Assembly (NCBI RefSeq): GCF_003054195.1
Contig: NZ_QBKP01000004.1
Coordinates: 107,350-171,349 of the forward strand
DNA from: Gemmobacter caeni
GTDB lineage: Bacteria > Pseudomonadota > Alphaproteobacteria > Rhodobacterales > Rhodobacteraceae
Length of the DNA stretch: 64,000 nt
Direction: 5' to 3'
Shown here: in pieces, positions 45,461 through 55,037 of the stretch
How positions within the stretch are numbered: position 1 is the first letter of the stretch
Layout: each line of letters opens with the position of its first letter
The notes under the pieces: generated by a model
What the model was told of the DNA's origin: nothing
The model's input: the letters and a program-made list of their open reading frames with translations, nothing else
The model's database searches: none
Translations under genes and position numbers: made by a program

Positions 45461-45774
45461 CACCCCGCAACCGGGCCGACGCCGCGCGCGCGCAGACAGG
45501 CGGCGGTGGCCGGGCGGCGCAGGATCGTCGCCACGTTCTGCACGGTCAGCGTGCCGGCGCGGGTGCCGACATCGCGCGCCAATGCCCGGATTTCGCCGGG
45601 GCTGGCATTGGCCATCACGCAATCGGCGGCGGTTTCGGCCTGCGGGGCTGCCATGTAGTTCTGCATCACTGGCACCACGACAGACCGTGCCGCGCGGGCG
45701 GTCACATTGTCGGCCATGGCCTGCGGCGAGCAGGCGGTGGCAAGCAGAAGGCAGGCGAGGGCAAGGCGGGGCAT
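45460..45774 (-). CDS. Small lipoprotein within the sdh operon (first)
   Basis: A 104-residue exported protein. The N-terminus MPRLALACLLLATACSPQAMA carries a lipobox (ATAC). The mature part has DCVMANASPGEIRALARD and AACLRARGVGP, with two Cys that could form a disulfide. No known family. It follows sdhA after 134 bp and overlaps the next lipoprotein gene. Its codon use resembles neighbouring genes. Confidence 0.75.
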   Translation of the reverse strand: MPRLALACLLLATACSPQAMADNVTARAARSVVVPVMQNYMAAPQAETAADCVMANASPGEIRALARDVGTRAGTLTVQNVATILRRPATAACLRARGVGPVAG

Positions 45775-45908
45775 GGTGTTTCTCCGTTCCGTCGGTGCGT
45801 CGAGCCTAAGCCCGCTGCCCGCCGGTTGGGAGACACATGCCCGCAAGGCGCGCGGGAATCCGCCGCTCTGCCCGTCCGGGCAGGGAAGGATATCGCGCGC
45901 CCGTGCCA

Positions 45909-47711
45909 TCAGAACTTGCGCTCCGCCGGGGCGATCTTCTTCAGGCTGATGCCACCTTCCGCCTCGGTCGTCAGTGGATCGACATGCACCGCACGGTAGC
46001 TGAGCGTCACCTGGTTGCCATCGACGTGGGCCAGCGTGTGCTTGCGCCAGTTCGCGTCGTCGCGGTTCGGATAATCCTCGTGGGCATGCGCCCCGCGGCT
46101 TTCCTTGCGGGCATTCGCGCCGTAGATCGTGGCCAGCGCGTTGGGCATCAGGTTGGTCAGTTCCAGCGTTTCCATCAGATCGCTGTTCCACACCAGGCTG
46201 CGGTCGGTGACTTTCAGGTCGTTCAGCTTTGCGGCGATCGAGGTCATCTTGGCCTCGCCCTCGGCCAGCGTCTTTTCGGTGCGGAACACGGCGGCATCGG
46301 CCTGCATCGTCTTCTGCATCTCAAGCCGCAACTCGGCCGTCGGCGTACCGCCATTGGCGTTGCGCAGGCTGTCAAAGCGGGTCAGGGCCTTGTCGACCTC
46401 GACCTTGTTCACCGGGGCGATGCGTTCCCTCGGGTCGACGATCTGTCCGGCGCGGATCGCGGCGGCGCGGCCGAAGACCACGAGGTCGATCAGCGAGTTC
46501 GAGCCCAGACGGTTCGCGCCATGCACCGAAGCACAGCCTGCCTCGCCCACCGCCATCAGACCAGGGAAGATGGCATCCGGGTTGTCGGCGGTCGGGTTGA
46601 GGACTTCGCCCCAGTAGTTCGTCGGGATACCGCCCATGTTGTAGTGAACGGTCGGCAGAACAGGGATCGGTTCCTTGTTCACGTTCACACCGGCGAAGAT
46701 TTTTGCCGATTCCGAGATGCCGGGCAGACGTTCCGCCAAGGTCGCGGGCGGCAGGTGGTTGAGGTGCAGGTGGATATGGTCGCCCTCGGCACCCACACCG
46801 CGGCCTTCACGGATTTCCAGCGTCATGCAGCGCGAGACGTAATCGCGCGGCGCCAGATCCTTGTAGTGCGGCGCATAACGCTCCATGAAGCGTTCGCCCT
46901 TGGAGTTGGTCAGATAACCACCCTCGCCGCGTGCGCCTTCGGTAATCAGGCAGCCCGAACCGTAGATGCCGGTCGGGTGGAACTGCACGAATTCCATGTC
47001 TTGCAGCGGCAGACCGGCGCGGGCCACCATGCCGCCACCGTCGCCGGTGCAGGTATGGGCGGAGGTCGCGCTGAAATAGGCGCGGCCATAGCCGCCGGTC
47101 GCCAGCACGGTCATCTTGGCGTTGAAGACGTGGATCGTGCCGTCATCCAGCTTCCAGCACACCACGCCGGTGCAGCGGCCGTCGGTGATGATCAGGTCCA
47201 GCGCGAAATATTCGATGTAGAATTCCGCGTTGTTCTTCAGGGACTGACCATACAGCGTATGCAGGATGGCGTGGCCGGTGCGGTCGGCGGCGGCGCAGGT
47301 GCGCTGCACGGGCGGGCCTTCGCCAAACTCGGTCGTATGCCCGCCGAAGGGGCGCTGGTAGATCTTGCCCTCTTCGGTGCGGCTGAACGGAACGCCGTAA
47401 TGTTCCAGCTCGTAAACCGCCGCCGGGGCTTCGCGCGCGAGGTATTCCATCGCGTCGGTGTCGCCCAGCCAGTCCGACCCCTTCACGGTGTCATACATGT
47501 GCCACTGCCAGTTATCGGGGCCCATGTTGGCAAGGCTGGCGGCGATGCCGCCCTGTGCCGCGACGGTGTGGCTGCGGGTCGGGAACACCTTGGTCACGCA
47601 GGCGGTGCGCAGGCCCTGTTCGGCCATCCCCAGCGTGGCGCGCAGACCGGCGCCACCGGCACCGACCACCACGACATCATAGTCGTGAACTTCGTAAGGA
47701 TAAGCAGTCAT
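45909..47711 (-). CDS. sdhA: Succinate dehydrogenase flavoprotein subunit
   Basis: A 600-residue catalytic subunit oxidising succinate to fumarate. The FAD site [16 protein letters not shown] and the covalent-FAD His48 in [14 protein letters not shown] are present, as are the active-site region [17 protein letters not shown] and [10 protein letters not shown]. The end [13 protein letters not shown] is standard. Met at 47711 replaces a longer open frame, because the alphaproteobacterial family starts with TAYPYE. Confidence 0.97.
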   Translation of the reverse strand: MTAYPYEVHDYDVVVVGAGGAGLRATLGMAEQGLRTACVTKVFPTRSHTVAAQGGIAASLANMGPDNWQWHMYDTVKGSDWLGDTDAMEYLAREAPAAVYELEHYGVPFSRTEEGKIYQRPFGGHTTEFGEGPPVQRTCAAADRTGHAILHTLYGQSLKNNAEFYIEYFALDLIITDGRCTGVVCWKLDDGTIHVFNAKMTVLATGGYGRAYFSATSAHTCTGDGGGMVARAGLPLQDMEFVQFHPTGIYGSGCLITEGARGEGGYLTNSKGERFMERYAPHYKDLAPRDYVSRCMTLEIREGRGVGAEGDHIHLHLNHLPPATLAERLPGISESAKIFAGVNVNKEPIPVLPTVHYNMGGIPTNYWGEVLNPTADNPDAIFPGLMAVGEAGCASVHGANRLGSNSLIDLVVFGRAAAIRAGQIVDPRERIAPVNKVEVDKALTRFDSLRNANGGTPTAELRLEMQKTMQADAAVFRTEKTLAEGEAKMTSIAAKLNDLKVTDRSLVWNSDLMETLELTNLMPNALATIYGANARKESRGAHAHEDYPNRDDANWRKHTLAHVDGNQVTLSYRAVHVDPLTTEAEGGISLKKIAPAERKF

Positions 47712-47721
47712 CTTCAGCCTC

Positions 47722-48093
47722 TCAGAGCGCGATCTTGGCCAGGGCATAGAAGCCCACCGCGATCACCGCGTAGGAAATCGAAATCGCCAGCATGATCAGG
47801 CCCTTCTTCATGCTGCCGCGCGCATAGTCCTCGATCATCATCTGCGCGCCCTTGGCGAAGTGGCGCATACCGACGAATAGCACGAGGCCGGTCAGGATGG
47901 CCGGGAACGGATGCGAGAAGGTTTCAAGCACCTCTTCATAGGGTTTGCCCAGCGTCGAGCCGAAAATATACATCCAGACCGGGATCATGAAGGCCAGGCC
48001 CACGGCCGAGACCTGCATGTACCAGTGATGCTCGGTGCCGGTATGGGCGGCGCCCTTGCCCTCGGCGCGCTTGCGGGCGGTCAGGTAACGCAT
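47722..48093 (-). CDS. sdhD: Succinate dehydrogenase membrane anchor subunit
   Basis: A 123-residue anchor with three helices. [23 protein letters not shown] starts helix 1. [30 protein letters not shown] has the haem-ligand-type His and the quinone-region Asp/Tyr motif of SdhD. It lies 10 bp after sdhC and 10 bp before sdhA. Confidence 0.93.
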   Translation of the reverse strand: MRYLTARKRAEGKGAAHTGTEHHWYMQVSAVGLAFMIPVWMYIFGSTLGKPYEEVLETFSHPFPAILTGLVLFVGMRHFAKGAQMMIEDYARGSMKKGLIMLAISISYAVIAVGFYALAKIAL

Positions 48094-48103
48094 GGCTGCC
48101 TCC

Positions 48104-48487
48104 TCAGACCAGAATGACGGTGATGACGGTCAGGACGACCGAGCCGATGATGCAGGCCCAGCCCAGCTTTTCGGCGGTCGGGATGTCGAGCCCCTTGCCC
48201 GCATCGTAGTAAAGGTGCCGCAGCCCGGCGAGGTAGTGATACCAGAGCGCCCAGGCCGACAGGAAGAACACCAGATCGCCGAACCACGAGGTCACCACCG
48301 CATCGGCGAAGGCGAAATATTCGGGGCTGACGGCGGCGGCGAGCAGCCACCAGACCGCCAGCAGCGTGCCGACGATCAGCCCGTTGCCGGTGATCCGCGT
48401 CAGGATCGAGGTGATCGAGGTCAGCTGCGGACGGTAGATTTGCAGATGGGGGGAAAGGGGGCGCTCGACCCGCTTTGCTTCGGCCAT
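48104..48487 (-). CDS. sdhC: Succinate dehydrogenase cytochrome b556 subunit
   Basis: A 127-residue haem-binding anchor. RPLSPHLQIYRPQLTSITSILTRITG is the family signature (the Ser and Arg contact quinone), and HYLAGLRHLYYDAGKG carries the haem-ligand His. It has three helices and is the first gene of the sdh operon; its control region has the GTGATCAC pair about 150 bp upstream. Confidence 0.96.
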   Translation of the reverse strand: MAEAKRVERPLSPHLQIYRPQLTSITSILTRITGNGLIVGTLLAVWWLLAAAVSPEYFAFADAVVTSWFGDLVFFLSAWALWYHYLAGLRHLYYDAGKGLDIPTAEKLGWACIIGSVVLTVITVILV

Positions 48488-48637
48488 GGTATTGTCCCTC
48501 TGTCGCTTGGCGCGGCCCGAGCGTCGCGCACTGGCAGGATTTCCTGTTGTTCAATAGCGCGTTTTTCGCGCAAGTCACGCGGGCAATCGGCTGTTTAGGG
48601 GGCCGTTTCCGCTATCAACCCCGAATATTTGCAATTT

Positions 48638-48666
48638 GTGATCACGTTTTTTTCAGCTGTGATCAC
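48638..48666. promoter_or_regulatory. Paired GTGATCAC operator upstream of sdhC
   Basis: The 8-base palindrome GTGATCAC occurs at 48638-48645 and 48659-48666, 21 bp apart (two helical turns), with a 13-base spacer containing seven consecutive T. The layout matches the pair before sucC. The bound protein is unknown; the Rhodobacter TCA regulators AkgR and CceR are candidates to test. Confidence 0.75.
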
Positions 48667-48718
48667 GCAATCGCGCGGGGTGTGGCGACTCGACCGCACC
48701 TCTGATCCCGATGGAGGA

Positions 48719-48774
48719 GGGGGCGCTGCCCCCGCGCCCTGCGGCGCCTCCCGGGATATTTTGGCCAGTATGAA
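48719..48774 (+). repeat. Composite intergenic element (hairpin plus ATTT box), copy A
   Basis: A GGGGGC-GCT-GCCCCC hairpin (48719-48733) is followed by a GC-rich stretch and the box GATATTTTGGCCAGTATGAA (48755-48774), ending 8 bp before the mch stop. Comparable boxes are at 13673, 13866 and 41677. Confidence 0.6.
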
Positions 48775-48782
48775 CGCGCGGC

Positions 48783-49814
48783 TTATTTGGGCATCACGGC
48801 CCAGTAATCGAGGTCCAGAAGAACCTCCGGTGCGTATTTGCCGTCCGCGCCCTTCAGCGCGAAGGGTGCGGCGCCCTGTTTCACTGCGACCAGCCGCAGC
48901 CGGATGGCGCCGACACCCGGCGCATCGGTATCGGCTTTGTCCAGGACCTCGGACCAGGCCTTGACGGTATCGCCCGAGAAGCAGGGGTTGGCGTGCGCCC
49001 CGCCGTTCAGCGCGACGATCATCTGGGCATTGGCGAGGCCGTTGAACGACAGGGCGCGGGCCATGCTGATGATATGGCCACCGTAGATCAGCCGCTTGCC
49101 ATCATCACGGAATGTCGCGTCAAAATGCACCTTGGCGGTGTTCTGCCACAGGCGGGTGGCAATCATGTGTTCGGCTTCCTCGATCGTCACGCCATCCACA
49201 TGGTCGATCTGTTCACCAACCTGATAGTCGCCCCAGCGATGCGGCTCGCCCGCCAGCGCGAAATCGTAACGGGTGAAATCAAGGCCCGCCGGGATCACCA
49301 GATCGGACGGCGCGAGCGCCTTCTTCAGCTCCGGCACCACGGCTTCGGGCGCGGGGGCGTCGAGATGGTTCTTCCGCACCATCACCCAGCGCACATATTC
49401 CAGCACGCAATCGCCGTTCTGGTTCAGTCCGCGGGTGCGGACATAGACCACGCCCGACTTGCCATTGGAGTTTTCCTTCAGCCCGATGACGGTGGATTCC
49501 GACCGCAGCGTATCGCCGGGGTAAACCGGGGCGAGCCAGCGGCCTTCTGCATAGCCGAGGTTCGCCACCGCGTTCAGGCTGATATCGGGCACGGTCTTGC
49601 CGAAGACCACATGGAAGGCGGCCAGATCGTCAATCGGACTGGCGCTGAGGCCGCTGGCGCGGGCAAATTCATCCGAGGAATACAGCGCATGCCGGGCAGG
49701 GTAGAGCGCATGATACAGCGCGCGTTCCCCGCCCGAAACCGTGCGGGGCACGGCATGGGTGATGGTTTCGCCGATGCGGTAATCCTCGAAGAACCGGCCG
49801 GGATTGGTTTTCAT
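48783..49814 (-). CDS. mch: Mesaconyl-CoA hydratase (beta-methylmalyl-CoA dehydratase)
   Basis: A 343-residue tandem MaoC/hotdog enzyme interconverting mesaconyl-C1-CoA and beta-methylmalyl-CoA in the ethylmalonyl-CoA pathway, which lets cells assimilate acetyl-CoA without isocitrate lyase. MKTNPGRFFEDYRIGET, ERALYHALYPARHALYSSDE and LANLGYAEGRW-like segments match the Rhodobacter enzyme as I know it. Two hydratase-like halves are visible (about 10-155 and 185-340). It is last in a minus-strand group with DUF1737, NnrU-like and mcl2. Confidence 0.93.
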   Translation of the reverse strand: MKTNPGRFFEDYRIGETITHAVPRTVSGGERALYHALYPARHALYSSDEFARASGLSASPIDDLAAFHVVFGKTVPDISLNAVANLGYAEGRWLAPVYPGDTLRSESTVIGLKENSNGKSGVVYVRTRGLNQNGDCVLEYVRWVMVRKNHLDAPAPEAVVPELKKALAPSDLVIPAGLDFTRYDFALAGEPHRWGDYQVGEQIDHVDGVTIEEAEHMIATRLWQNTAKVHFDATFRDDGKRLIYGGHIISMARALSFNGLANAQMIVALNGGAHANPCFSGDTVKAWSEVLDKADTDAPGVGAIRLRLVAVKQGAAPFALKGADGKYAPEVLLDLDYWAVMPK

Positions 49815-49853
49815 GCGCTGTGCTCTCCTGCTGCGGCGGGGTGTCCCGCCGGG

Positions 49854-50057
49854 TCAATGCTCGCCGAGCTTGGTTTCGGGGGTGTAGATGCCGGGGGCTT
49901 CCTTCACCACAGCCTGACCGCAGCGCATCACGCCGCGGGCGGCGTCGAAGGCATAGGTGGGGGCGCCGTGCAGTTCCCACCCCTTGTTGAGGGCGGCGGT
50001 CACCTTGTGGCAGAAGGCCGATGTGTCGTCATCGCTGAGAAAACGATAGAGTTTCAT
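49854..50057 (-). CDS. DUF1737 small protein
   Basis: A 67-residue protein starting MKLYRFLSDDDTSAFCHKVTAALNKGWELHG, the DUF1737 pattern, with a C-terminal VVKEAPGIYTP. Function unknown. It lies 4 bp after the NnrU-like gene and 39 bp before mch, so it shares their transcript. The start at 50057 is fixed by the conserved N-terminus. Confidence 0.85.
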   Translation of the reverse strand: MKLYRFLSDDDTSAFCHKVTAALNKGWELHGAPTYAFDAARGVMRCGQAVVKEAPGIYTPETKLGEH

Positions 50058-50061
50058 GGGG

Positions 50062-50604
50062 TCACCCGAATGCAGGATAGCCGAGCGCATAGTGGACGCC
50101 CGCGATGGCACCATAGACGATCAGCGTGCCGGCGACAGCCATGGCCTCGAACTTCGCGGGTTTGGCGGGGGGCGGAACCCAGGGGCCGGCGCGGTTGATG
50201 ACCACCATTTCCACCAGCGCCCAGAGGCCGAGGCCGCCGAACAGCAGGAAGGACGGCGTGTCACCATTGACCAGCAAATGCGCGGTGGACCACAGCAGCA
50301 CACCCGTCAGCATCGGGTGCCGCAGGCGGCGGGCGATGGCCGTTTTCATCCCGGCGGCGGCGAACAGATAGACCGAAATCAGCATCAGGAGATTGTTGAT
50401 GCCGACAAGCGCCGGGCTGCGACCCCAGTAGAAGGTGCCTTCGGTGCTGCGATAGCCAATCACCATGAGCACCACCCCGGCGAGGATGGCCAGCGTAACA
50501 ATACCGCGCCCGCGATCCCCCAGCCCCGCTCGGGCATCAGGGGCAAGGCGCTTGAACAAATGGGCGGCGATCCAGAGGATCAGGCCGAGGGCGAGCAGGG
50601 TCAT
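50062..50604 (-). CDS. NnrU-family membrane protein
   Basis: A 180-residue protein with five to six helices. LLALGLILWIAAHLFKRLAP and RRLRHPMLTGVLLWSTAHLLVNGD are the NnrU family signature (His residues suited to haem or substrate binding). Family members were first seen near denitrification genes, but here the context is carbon metabolism. Relatives such as PEMT/isoprenylcysteine methyltransferase-like folds are distant. The gene is 39 bp after mcl2 in the same direction. Confidence 0.85.
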   Translation of the reverse strand: MTLLALGLILWIAAHLFKRLAPDARAGLGDRGRGIVTLAILAGVVLMVIGYRSTEGTFYWGRSPALVGINNLLMLISVYLFAAAGMKTAIARRLRHPMLTGVLLWSTAHLLVNGDTPSFLLFGGLGLWALVEMVVINRAGPWVPPPAKPAKFEAMAVAGTLIVYGAIAGVHYALGYPAFG

Positions 50605-50643
50605 GGCTGGCTCCGTTGAATGTGAACTGGGTTCACACTCGCA

Positions 50644-51507
50644 TCACTCTGCCATGGCCGCAATCGCATCGGCCTTGGCGAGCGTGGCCCGCGCCGTCAC
50701 GATATGGAGATTTTCAACGATCTTCCCATCGACCACGGCGACGCCGCCGCCCTGGGCCATCACCTCGTCAAAGGCGGCGATCTGACGGCGGGCGAGGGTC
50801 AGCTCGGCCTCGGACGGTGCAAAGGCGGCGTTGGCGATGTCAAGCTGCGCCGGATGGATCAGCGTTTTGCCGTCAAAGCCCATATCGCGACCCTGTTCGC
50901 ATTCAAAGCGCAGCCCGTCCTCATCCTTGAAGGCGTTGTAAACGCCGTCGATCAGCGTCACGCCATGGGCGCGACCCGCCAGCAGGCAGAGGCCCAGCCC
51001 TGTCTGCATCGGCAGGCGATCAGGGCGGAAGCGGCTGTTCAGCTCTTTGGCAAGGTCATTGGTGCCCATGACCATGCCTTTGAGACGCGGATGGGCCGCA
51101 ATCTCGGCGGCGTTCAGCATCCCGGCGCAGGTTTCCATCATCGCCCAGAGATCGGCGCCCGGCACGGCATCGGCCACGGCATCCAGATCAGCGGCCCGGT
51201 TCACCTTGGGCACCAGAATGGCGTCAATCCTGGCCCCGCGTGCGATGGCCTCGTCCATCGCGTCGGCATCGGCGCGGCCCCATTCGGTATCAAAGCCGTT
51301 GATCCGCACGATCCGCATACGGCGACCGAAATCCCAGTCGGTCAGCACCTGCGCCAGCAGTTTGCGGGCGGCGGGCTTTTCCTCGGGCGCAACGGCATCT
51401 TCCAGATCGAAGATGATCCCATCGGTGGCAAGGCCGCGCGCCTTTTCCAGCGCACGTTCTTTCGAGCCGGGGATGTAAAGGACAGAGCGGCAGGGGCGGG
51501 CGGTCAT
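50644..51507 (-). CDS. mcl2: (3S)-malyl-CoA thioesterase
   Basis: A 287-residue CitE/HpcH-superfamily enzyme. RSVLYIPGSKERALEKARGL, DGIIFDLEDAV, GMVMGTNDLAKELNSRFRPDR and GMLNAAEIAAHPR are clear, and the close similarity to Rhodobacter Mcl2 and position beside mch argue for the thioesterase that hydrolyses malyl-CoA to malate, rather than the lyase Mcl1. Start at 51507 precedes the conserved barrel start; the longer frame to 51639 has no similarity. Confidence 0.88.
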   Translation of the reverse strand: MTARPCRSVLYIPGSKERALEKARGLATDGIIFDLEDAVAPEEKPAARKLLAQVLTDWDFGRRMRIVRINGFDTEWGRADADAMDEAIARGARIDAILVPKVNRAADLDAVADAVPGADLWAMMETCAGMLNAAEIAAHPRLKGMVMGTNDLAKELNSRFRPDRLPMQTGLGLCLLAGRAHGVTLIDGVYNAFKDEDGLRFECEQGRDMGFDGKTLIHPAQLDIANAAFAPSEAELTLARRQIAAFDEVMAQGGGVAVVDGKIVENLHIVTARATLAKADAIAAMAE

Positions 51508-51574
51508 GGGCGAGTCTCCCGTGAAAGATTCTTTCGCCAAAGACCACATCTGCGGCACATTCGGCAAGCCCCGA

Positions 51575-51592
51575 TTTGCCGCATTGCAGAAA
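51575..51592. promoter_or_regulatory. Possible TTTGC-type operator upstream of mcl2
   Basis: TTTGCCGCATTGCAGAAA is an imperfect palindrome about 70 bp before mcl2. Regulators of short-chain acyl-CoA genes in related bacteria (PccR/RamB type) bind TTTGC-rich sites. The match is weak. Confidence 0.25.
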
Positions 51593-51619
51593 TTCTTGCT
51601 GCGGGGCCGCGCGTGGCGG

Positions 51620-52387
51620 TCAGCCCAGCGGAAAGGCACCCCAGACCAGTTTCAGCGACAGCAGCAGCAAGGCCCAGGTCACCAGTTTGAAAAACAGTGC
51701 TTCCGGCAGCCTGCGCACCAGCCAGACCCCGCCGAACACCGCGGCGGAGGCCGGGATCGCCATCAACAGCGTAACCTTCAGGTTGCCGAGGCTGATCTGA
51801 CCCAGCGCCCAATAGGGGATCAGCTTGATCGCATTCACATAGGCGAAAAGGATGGTCGATGTGCCCGCGAACACCGCTTTCGACAGGCCCAGCGGCATGA
51901 CATAGACCTGATAGGGCGGGGCACCTGCATGGCTGACGAAGCTGGTAAAGCCGGTAGCGGCGCCCCAGAACAGGCCCGGCGCCACTTTCGCGGGTTGCGG
52001 CTCGGTCACGCGCGGGCGGCGCAACAGCAGGTTGGCGGCAAAGACCGCGCCGACCAGACCAACGATGCCGCCGACAATCCGTTCGGGCACCAGATGCGCG
52101 GTGGCCCATCCCAGCGCGACACCCAAAGTGGTGGCAGGCACCATGATGGCCAGCACCCGTTTGTCAGAGGCATGGCGATAGGCATAGAGCCCGAACATAT
52201 CCGAGACGATATAAATGGGCAGCAGCAGCCCCGCCGCCATGACCGGCGACATCACCAGACTCATCAGCGGCACTGAGAGCATGGCCACCACCGGCACACC
52301 GCCCTTCCCCATGCCCATCAGAACCGCGGCCGGAATTGCGGCTGCCCAGAACGCCAGATCTTCCACTTGCCCTGCCTCCGTCGCCAT
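51620..52387 (-). CDS. TSUP-family permease (TauE/SafE type)
   Basis: A 255-residue membrane protein with about eight helices. AAVLMGMGKGGVPVVAMLSVPLMSL and FTSFVSHAGAPPYQVYVMPL are the two repeats of the TauE/SafE signature. Relatives export sulfite, sulfoacetate or other organosulfur or carboxylate anions. It is upstream of mcl2 on the same strand with 112 bp between, so cotranscription is uncertain. Confidence 0.87.
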   Translation of the reverse strand: MATEAGQVEDLAFWAAAIPAAVLMGMGKGGVPVVAMLSVPLMSLVMSPVMAAGLLLPIYIVSDMFGLYAYRHASDKRVLAIMVPATTLGVALGWATAHLVPERIVGGIVGLVGAVFAANLLLRRPRVTEPQPAKVAPGLFWGAATGFTSFVSHAGAPPYQVYVMPLGLSKAVFAGTSTILFAYVNAIKLIPYWALGQISLGNLKVTLLMAIPASAAVFGGVWLVRRLPEALFFKLVTWALLLLSLKLVWGAFPLG

Positions 52388-52527
52388 TTGGGCGACCCTG
52401 TTCCGGCCGACTCGCGCCGGTTGCCACGCAACTTTCCGCAGCCTTTAGCGCAAACAACTTGCGCAGGGCAACTTGGCCTGTCATGCCGCATCGCGGCAGT
52501 CTTGCGTGAATCCCGCGAGACGCCTAA

Positions 52528-53529
<1,002 letters not shown>

Positions 53530-53550
53530 TCCGGCCCCGCTTACGAATTG

Positions 53551-53579
53551 CAAAAGCCCGGCCATGTGCCGGGCTTTTG
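53551..53579. terminator. Bidirectional rho-independent terminator after mdh
   Basis: CAAAAGCCCGGC pairs perfectly with GCCGGGCTTTTG over 12 bp around loop CATGT. T-runs lie on both strands within the arms. It separates mdh from the convergent PAP2 gene. Confidence 0.92.
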
Positions 53580-53600
53580 TCATGGTGCTTCGGCCTCGTC

Positions 53601-54140
53601 TCAGAACTCCATGTGATAGCCGATGGCGACATTGTCGCCGGAAAGATCCATGGTGACGCCATGGGCAAGGTAACCCACCAGCGCCCCGGCCAGAACCTGA
53701 CCCACGGTATGCTGGTCGGCTTTGACGCGCGAAACCCCGACAAGCGTTGCCGCGCCGAAAGCCAGCGCGCCTGCAACCGGGCTGTCGCGCCAGCAATCCC
53801 GCGCAAGGCTGGTCGCGCCGTAGAATGCCATGGAGGTGTGCCCCGACGGAAAGCCCCGGTCATGCCCGTTGGGGCGGCGACCGATCCGGCTGTCGCGGGT
53901 GGCTGCCTTCAGGCCCTGCGTCACCAGCTCTGTCGTGGCAAGGCCGGCCACGAAATTCGCTGTCCGCTGCTGCCGGATCGCGCAGACCCCGGCCATCGCG
54001 GGCAGAATGACCTGAAGCGCATCGCCCGTGCGTTCCAGTCCGGTCTTGTCCTGGGCCATGACAGGCGTGGAAAGGCCAAGACAGGCGGCAAGGGTCAGGG
54101 CGCACGCGGGCAGGCGGTGCCAAAGGTGGATCGGGGGCAT
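53601..54140 (-). CDS. PAP2-family phosphatase, secreted
   Basis: A 179-residue protein with an N-terminal signal (ACALTLAACLGLSTPVMAQ, cleavage after VMA). The acid-phosphatase motifs are KAATRDSRIGRRPNG, GFPSGHTSMAF and SRVKADQHTVGQVLAG (with the catalytic His residues). It would hydrolyse lipid or other phosphates in the periplasm. It is short for the family and largely soluble apart from two weak helices. It is divergent from the methyltransferase gene. Confidence 0.88.
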   Translation of the reverse strand: MPPIHLWHRLPACALTLAACLGLSTPVMAQDKTGLERTGDALQVILPAMAGVCAIRQQRTANFVAGLATTELVTQGLKAATRDSRIGRRPNGHDRGFPSGHTSMAFYGATSLARDCWRDSPVAGALAFGAATLVGVSRVKADQHTVGQVLAGALVGYLAHGVTMDLSGDNVAIGYHMEF

Positions 54141-54286
54141 GGCAGTGTCCTTGGGGGCTGCGGAGATCGCGCCAGCCTTCGGTCGCTGGCCTCGTCGCCG
54201 CCATGCAACCGGAGTTGCAGACCATCATCAGGACTAGGCGCCATGCCCTCTTCCGCGCGTCGCGACACCGTGCTAGCGCCGGGGGT

Positions 54287-54979
54287 ATGAGCAAGGGCCA
54301 CATCTCTCCCTATCACGCGCCTGCCTTCATTCCCGACGCGCTGGCGAAGGGGCAGCATCGTGCCATCATCGGGGGGCGATGGGAGGAAACCGGCATCATC
54401 CAGATGGAGATGCTGCTGGCCGAAGGGCTGCGCCCGCGCCACCGCATGCTGGACATCGGCTGCGGCCCCCTGCGCACCGGCTGTCGCGTCGTGCCCTATC
54501 TGAACCCCGGCCATTACTGGGGCAGCGACCTGTCGCGCGACCTGATCCTCAAGGGCTACCGCGCGGAACTGACCGAGGGCGACCGCGCCCGTCTGCCCGC
54601 CCTGCAGTTGGTAGAGGACGCGGATTTCAGCTTTCCCGGCATTCCGCGCGATCTGGATTATCTGCTGTGTTTCGCAGTGTTCACCCACCTGCCGGTGAAT
54701 CACCTGCGCCGGGGTCTCCTTCGGGTGGCCGACCACTTCACCCGGTTCGAGAAATTCCTGTTCACGGTGTTCCTTGCCCCCGATGCGCAATCGAGCCTCG
54801 GCCCGGTGCGGCAGCCCGATGGCGTGGTCACCCACGACATCCGCCCGCCCTATCATCTGCTGGAATCCGACATCCACTATTTCTGCGCGCAGGCCGGATT
54901 GCAGGTGAGTATCCGCGCAAACCGGCTGCCGAGGGGGCAGGTTCTCTGCGTGGCGAGTCGCAGCACCGCGAATCGTTGA
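54287..54979 (+). CDS. SAM-dependent methyltransferase (class I)
   Basis: A 230-residue protein. MLDIGCGPLRTGCRVVPYL (about 62-80) is the SAM-binding GxGxG-type motif I, and YWGSDLSRDLI the acidic motif after it. DLDYLLCFAVFTHLP is motif IV. The substrate cannot be read. Met at 54287 is preferred; the frame is open to 54203 without similarity. Confidence 0.82.
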   Translation: MSKGHISPYHAPAFIPDALAKGQHRAIIGGRWEETGIIQMEMLLAEGLRPRHRMLDIGCGPLRTGCRVVPYLNPGHYWGSDLSRDLILKGYRAELTEGDRARLPALQLVEDADFSFPGIPRDLDYLLCFAVFTHLPVNHLRRGLLRVADHFTRFEKFLFTVFLAPDAQSSLGPVRQPDGVVTHDIRPPYHLLESDIHYFCAQAGLQVSIRANRLPRGQVLCVASRSTANR

Positions 54980-55037
54980 CAGGTTGTGCTGGTCGACCCG
55001 AAATTTGCTCTCATATTTTCAATGGGAGTTATGGGGA

